A stretch of DNA of 8,629 bases, from assembly GCA_023132135.1 (NCBI GenBank), contig JAGLYR010000286.1:1-8629 (forward strand), read 5' to 3'. Position numbers and translations under genes: made by a program. Below, piece after piece: positions 5,533 to 8,629 of the stretch (within the stretch, counting starts at the first letter, position 1; every line of letters begins with the position of its first letter). The stretch comes from Candidatus Eiseniibacteriota bacterium. GTDB lineage: Bacteria > Arandabacterota > Arandabacteria > JAGLYR01. The notes below the pieces were generated by a model. That model had not been told where the DNA came from. It did not search any database and saw nothing but the letters and a program-made list of their open reading frames with translations.

Positions 5533-6940
5533 GCTCCGCTCTCGGGCGCCTAGTCGTCAGCGACACCACCACAATTACGATCAGCCCCACAACGGTCCCC
5601 GCGATGAACCCGTGAATGCCCAAGGGGTTCTTGAAAGCCATCCAGGCGAGAGCTGTCGCGGCGCCGGCGGCCATGGAAGCAAAGGCCCCGGCCCCGTTGG
5701 CGCGTTTCCAGTAGATGCCGAAGAGCAAGGGCCATAGGTTGGTCGACGCGATTACGGCCCAGGAAAAGGCGGTGAGAACGAGGATCAAGGCGGGTGGGCG
5801 CAGCGCAATCAGAAGGGAAACGATGCCCACTGCCGCGCTGATGAGACGCGTGATGCGGAGTTCCCGGCTCGGCTCGAGCCGAAGCGAAAGCCCCTTCTCC
5901 AGAATGTCCTTCACCAGTGAGCTGGAAGTGATGATGAGAACTCCTGCGAACGTTGACATCCCTGCAGCAATCACACCTGCCAGGAAGACAGCGGCCCAGA
6001 TGGGGGAGAGAACACCTTTGGTGAGAGTGGGAATCGCCAGGTCCGGACTGGAGAGGTCCGGGTAGAGAACGCGCGCAATTGCCCCATTGAGGTAGGGAAG
6101 AAGAGCAATGCACGCGCCGACCGTCACGACCACCGTACCGACCCGGAGGACCCGGGTGTCCTTGATCGAATAGAACCGGATCAGAAGTTGGGGCATGCCC
6201 CAGGTACCCAGACTCACGATCAGGCAAAAGGAGATGAGCCCGGCCCAGCCCCAGGTTCCCGGTGTGTGGAGAAGACCCGGATCGATCGCAGCCAGCTTCG
6301 TGTGTGCGGCAGACAAGCCTCCCACGGCGTTCAGGGAGAAGAACGTCAGCAGGACCAAGCCGAAGATCATGACCCACGCCTGGAGAAAGCTGGTCCACAC
6401 GACGGCCAGGTATCCTCCGACGCCCACGTAGAAGATTATGATGACCCCGGAGATCAGGACGCCGCCCCAGTACGGCATGCCCATCAGGACTTCCATGGCG
6501 TTGCCCATGCCCTTCAACACGCTCACGTTGTAGATGATGAGGAAGAGGAAGATCACGGCGGACGAGAACACCCGGCACTCGGGCGAGTGGTAACGCTCGT
6601 TGAAGAATCCGGAGATTGTCATGACGCCCAGCCGCTCGGTGAAGAGCCGGACGCGTTTGCCGAGAACAATCCAGCAGAGGAAGCACCCAACGAGGACGTT
6701 GACGGCTCCGATCCAGATTGTCGCCATCCCGAACCTGTAGCCGAAACCGCCACCGCCGATGATCAGGACGGAGGAGAAGTACGCGGCAACAAAGGAGAGA
6801 GCTGTGACCCAGGGGCCGACGGAGCGTCCCCCGATCGCGAAATCCGCGGGATCCTTTGTCTTTCTGCCCGTTGCAATCCCTATCCATGCCAGCGCGGCAA
6901 GATAGACGGCGAGAACGATGATGCAGGTTGCCAGTTCCAT
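5483..6940 (-). CDS. Sodium:solute symporter family (SSS/SLC5) permease
   Basis: A 485-aa polytopic inner-membrane protein with about 13 hydrophobic segments, the normal SSS size. Family signatures: FAIGGRSVGPWVTALSFVAA (34-53), the GGGGFGYRFG loop (62-71), and GMSTFAGVLIITSSSLVKDI (327-346). The last contains the TM8 serines (339-341) that form the Na2 site in vSGLT-type transporters, and is followed by the usual cytoplasmic loop. This supports Na+-coupled uptake; the substrate (sugar, amino acid, carboxylate or vitamin) is not readable. The C-terminal tail from about 464 is charged and cytoplasmic. ATG 6940 is preceded by AAGGGG at 6 bp. It is the last gene of the porin-microprotein-symporter operon, 40 bp after the microprotein stop. 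Its last 50 bp overlap the opposite-strand DUF4365-like gene, with no room for a separate terminator. Confidence 0.94.
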   Translation of the reverse strand: MELATCIIVLAVYLAALAWIGIATGRKTKDPADFAIGGRSVGPWVTALSFVAAYFSSVLIIGGGGFGYRFGMATIWIGAVNVLVGCFLCWIVLGKRVRLFTERLGVMTISGFFNERYHSPECRVFSSAVIFLFLIIYNVSVLKGMGNAMEVLMGMPYWGGVLISGVIIIFYVGVGGYLAVVWTSFLQAWVMIFGLVLLTFFSLNAVGGLSAAHTKLAAIDPGLLHTPGTWGWAGLISFCLIVSLGTWGMPQLLIRFYSIKDTRVLRVGTVVVTVGACIALLPYLNGAIARVLYPDLSSPDLAIPTLTKGVLSPIWAAVFLAGVIAAGMSTFAGVLIITSSSLVKDILEKGLSLRLEPSRELRITRLISAAVGIVSLLIALRPPALILVLTAFSWAVIASTNLWPLLFGIYWKRANGAGAFASMAAGAATALAWMAFKNPLGIHGFIAGTVVGLIVIVVVSLTTRRPRAELIERAWGEQSPPQHHS

Positions 6941-6954
6941 ATCGAACCCCTTGT

Positions 6955-6978
6955 CTTCGTGTTCTTCGCTGCTTCGCG
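6955..6978 (-). repeat. CGAAG-type short interspersed repeat in the microprotein-symporter spacer
   Basis: On the minus strand the spacer reads CGCGAAG, CAGCGAAG, AACACGAAG: three CGAAG cores spaced 8 and 9 nt apart. It fills most of the 40-bp gap between the microprotein stop and the symporter ribosome site. Similar CGCGAAGx-type low-complexity runs occur between genes in many environmental bacterial genomes (from general recollection). It does not appear to code for anything. Confidence 0.5.
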
Positions 6979-6980
6979 GT

Positions 6981-7082
6981 TCAGGTCTTCCTGACCAGCG
7001 CCCGGATTACGGCCACAACCACAGTCAGTCCCGCCACGATCCAGGCAAGAAAGGTTGACCACGGTGCATTGAAGGGTCCCAT
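6981..7082 (-). CDS. 33-aa single-span membrane microprotein, putative symporter accessory subunit
   Basis: A complete small reading frame that is too short for ordinary gene calling. It begins MGPFNAPWSTFLAW, continues as a hydrophobic helix (about residues 10-29, rich in Ala, Val, Ile and Leu) and ends in a basic RALVRKT tail followed by TGA. The positive-inside rule would put the C-terminus in the cytoplasm. Support for reality: AGGAG sits 5 bp before the ATG; it fits exactly between the porin stop (27-bp gap) and the symporter start (40-bp gap); and its composition is that of a transmembrane segment. Comparable one-helix subunits are known beside sodium symporters, for example MetS with the NSS-family MetP, and small accessory proteins annotated next to SSS permeases. 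I infer, but cannot prove, that it binds or stabilises the adjacent symporter. Confidence 0.72.
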   Translation of the reverse strand: MGPFNAPWSTFLAWIVAGLTVVVAVIRALVRKT

Positions 7083-7109
7083 TGCAACTCCTATGGTGGA
7101 TGTCTCCGG

Positions 7110-8438
7110 TTAGAGGTCCACGAGTAACTCCCATCTCAGGAACACTGCCTTGCTCCGCCCGTACCCGGCGGGATGTCCGGGCGGAGGGTAGCAGTCCAGG
7201 GGAACGAATGGCTCGGCGGCGGGTACGTGGGGAACGAATGTCTCGGCGAGTACATGTCCCGTCACTCTTGCATGCAAGCGGAACTTGACCTCCCCCTGGA
7301 GATTCCACCCGCGGAAGACCGATGTCAAGAAGACGGCCTGCTCGGATGCGAAGAAATTGTGGAGCCTGATGGAGAAGGTACCCAGTTGCCCCAGTGGATG
7401 GTGCGTTTTCACGAAGAAGGAGGAGACATTTCGCCACTTGGCGACTCCGCCTTCCCGGATCAGAGTGTAGATGTAGAGCTCGCTCCACTTGGGCCAGCGG
7501 CTGAGGAGCGGATTCCATCCTTCGCAGGTGTTGTCATGGTCTCCCGACAGGCGCAGAACGCCGAGGGTCGCGCTGTGACCTCCGTCGCCAATCTGCATCT
7601 CCAGGTACGCATGCACGCCGGAAGCCGAGACATCGTCGTTCCCGCGCTTCCCGCTCTGAACCGCCGCCTCAACAACGGCCCGGTCGCCGCTGCGCAGGTC
7701 GTGGCTCAACCGCATCCCGAAAGTGTGCAGCTTCAACTCGCGGGATGCCAGGATGCTCGGATCCTCTGTCTTGTGGAAGTAGTAGGGCTGGATCTCGGTT
7801 CCGTGCAAGTGAGTGCACGAAACATGGATGCCGTAGAGCGCCTCGTCGGATTCCACGAGGCTCCGGTCCTGGTCGTTGATGACGGGCAGGTACCTGTCCG
7901 TCCGGGGGTTTGAGATTGCCAACAGATCGATGTTGCCGGAGCGGGTCTTCAGCGTTGCCCGCACAGCGTTGTGGTAGATCATCTGCGAGCCGGCCAGTGG
8001 AGCCCCGTCCATGATCAGGAAACCTTCGCCCAGCATGATGTTCTGGCGGCCGATCGCAAGATCCAGCGGGAGTCCGCCTGCGTCTGTCCAGCGCAGGTAG
8101 AGATTCTCGAAGACGATCTCGCTGATTTCGAAGTCCACATCCGGATGGAAGTAGTAGCGGAACTCGTTGTTGAGGCGGGCGTAGACCTCGATGCTCGGCC
8201 TCACGCGGTACCGGCCCCACAGGGCGCAGCGGATCCGGAAAAAGTGCTTCTGGTCGTCTTCCTTATCGTTGAGGTCAATGGCATTGTCGAGATACACCTG
8301 CCGGATGCGGAGTTGGCAGCCGTAGTTGCGCGGCGGATCGGATCCTGCGTGAACCAGAGTCGGGATCGAGGAGGCCAGGAAGATGATAGAGAGAGAGACG
8401 ATCAGCAGGAGGCGGATGGATCTCGGTTGAGGTGTCAT
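7110..8438 (-). CDS. Predicted outer-membrane beta-barrel protein (porin/alginate-export-like)
   Basis: A 442-aa exported protein. The N-terminus MTPQPRSIRLLLIVSL... has a basic n-region, a hydrophobic core (about 9-28) and a cleavage-like site LVHA|GS near residue 31, i.e. a Sec signal peptide. The mature part has many alternating-hydrophobicity strands rich in Tyr, Phe and Trp (for example SIEVYARLNNEFRYYF, 82-97; ENLYLRWTD, 111-119). It contains AIGRQNIMLGEGFLIMDG (128-145), which resembles the GRQ-x-x-x-G segment of alginate-export-type and related porins. It ends in a strand-like FLRWELLVDL. Expected role: solute passage across the outer membrane for the downstream symporter. The frame is open to 8588, but the extra 50 residues are translated repeat sequence; I chose ATG 8438, with GGGAAG upstream, because it starts the signal peptide. 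ATG 8459 is an alternative. Family assignment moderate, localisation good. Confidence 0.82.
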   Translation of the reverse strand: MTPQPRSIRLLLIVSLSIIFLASSIPTLVHAGSDPPRNYGCQLRIRQVYLDNAIDLNDKEDDQKHFFRIRCALWGRYRVRPSIEVYARLNNEFRYYFHPDVDFEISEIVFENLYLRWTDAGGLPLDLAIGRQNIMLGEGFLIMDGAPLAGSQMIYHNAVRATLKTRSGNIDLLAISNPRTDRYLPVINDQDRSLVESDEALYGIHVSCTHLHGTEIQPYYFHKTEDPSILASRELKLHTFGMRLSHDLRSGDRAVVEAAVQSGKRGNDDVSASGVHAYLEMQIGDGGHSATLGVLRLSGDHDNTCEGWNPLLSRWPKWSELYIYTLIREGGVAKWRNVSSFFVKTHHPLGQLGTFSIRLHNFFASEQAVFLTSVFRGWNLQGEVKFRLHARVTGHVLAETFVPHVPAAEPFVPLDCYPPPGHPAGYGRSKAVFLRWELLVDL

Positions 8439-8466
8439 GACCGGCTTCCCGTTCGCCATGGAATCA

Positions 8467-8501
8467 GTGCTACGTGCTACGTGCCCCGTGCTCCGTGCAA
8501 G
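8467..8501. repeat. Five tandem 7-nt repeats upstream of the porin gene
   Basis: Consecutive units GTGCTAC, GTGCTAC, GTGCCCC, GTGCTCC and GTGCAAG share an invariant GTGC start. They lie 8-29 bp upstream of the two possible porin start codons, in the 191-bp gene-free stretch at the right edge. If transcribed they form part of the porin 5' leader. Confidence 0.85.
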
Positions 8502-8552
8502 GAGAAGGGGCATCGGAAGCAGTCCCTGGCCTGCGGAATTCTGCCCTATTTC

Positions 8553-8568
8553 CTCGACACTCGACACT
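8553..8568. repeat. Period-7 repeat CTCGACA x2
   Basis: Sixteen bases with exact 7-nt periodicity (CTCGACA, CTCGACA, CT). GACA-CTT-TGTC at its right end (8563-8573) also forms a tiny dyad. It is one of three different period-7 tracts within 165 bp upstream of the porin gene. Confidence 0.6.
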
Positions 8569-8614
8569 TTGTCACTCGCCCTCGTCACACGGACGGGGCA
8601 CTGTCCCCAACCCA

Positions 8615-8629
8615 GTGACAGGTGACAGG
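8615..8629. repeat. Period-7 repeat GTGACAG x2, cut by the window edge
   Basis: GTGACAG is repeated twice plus one base up to the last base of the window, so the array may continue outside. Just before it, CACTG (8599-8603) and CAGTG (8613-8617) form a 5-bp inverted repeat around a 9-nt loop, and GGGG...CCCC (8595-8608) forms another short dyad. This has the look of an intergenic REP-like element, but no associated transposase is visible. Confidence 0.6.

Noticed and set aside
5550-6887. 445-codon minus-strand frame in a second phase of the symporter
   Set aside because: Out-of-frame shadow of the SSS gene, very rich in Arg, Gly and His, with no family match.
6188-6994. Long plus-strand open frame of 268 codons opposite the symporter
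   Set aside because: Acidic, His-rich translation that mirrors hydrophobic codons on the other strand; no domain or convincing start site.
8439-8588. 50-residue N-terminal extension of the porin reading frame
   Set aside because: It is mostly translated heptamer repeat sequence and would bury the signal peptide. ATG 8438 begins directly at the signal peptide.
8467-8629. CRISPR array at the right edge
   Set aside because: The repeats are 7 nt, directly tandem and without spacers; no cas gene is present.

Overview
The window looks like chromosomal DNA from a diderm (Gram-negative-type) bacterium. It is moderately GC-rich by eye, tightly packed, and encodes a Sec-exported outer-membrane beta-barrel protein next to a sodium:solute symporter. 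I cannot assign a taxon with confidence. The short 7-nt tandem repeats and CGAAG-type repeats in the spacers would fit an environmental or uncultivated lineage, but that is only an impression. I see no rRNA, tRNA, CRISPR, transposase or phage gene.

Left block, minus strand (2712 down to 37): three genes in one tight operon. A family 2 glycosyltransferase (dolichyl-phosphate-mannose-synthase-like) is followed after 10 bp by a sugar-1-phosphate nucleotidyltransferase. That gene overlaps an extended-SDR NDP-sugar epimerase/dehydratase by 4 bp (ATGA). Together they would make and modify an activated sugar and transfer a sugar to a lipid or glycan acceptor, as expected for a surface-polysaccharide or glycolipid locus.

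Divergent centre (2713-2918): an intergenic control region with a candidate minus-strand promoter and a perfect 38-bp palindrome lying just upstream of the plus-strand genes. Middle block, plus strand (2919-5532): a GT4 glycosyltransferase and, 14 bp later, a GH130-family mannoside phosphorylase/hydrolase. After 86 bp comes a 185-aa protein that resembles the DUF4365 type of PD-(D/E)XK fold but appears to lack the usual catalytic residues. An 11-bp copy of the palindrome arm recurs in the spacer before this last gene.

Right block, minus strand (8438 down to 5483): a predicted outer-membrane beta-barrel protein, a 33-aa single-helix membrane microprotein with a good ribosome binding site, and a sodium:solute symporter, spaced as one operon. 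The natural reading is a solute-uptake module: an outer-membrane pore, a small accessory subunit and an inner-membrane transporter. The symporter reading frame overlaps the DUF4365-like gene tail to tail by 50 bp. The right edge (8439-8629) is non-coding and rich in 7-nt tandem repeats.

The observations most worth following up are the 38-bp palindrome with its repeated half-site, the microprotein in the porin/symporter operon, and the pairing of a glycosyltransferase with a GH130 enzyme.
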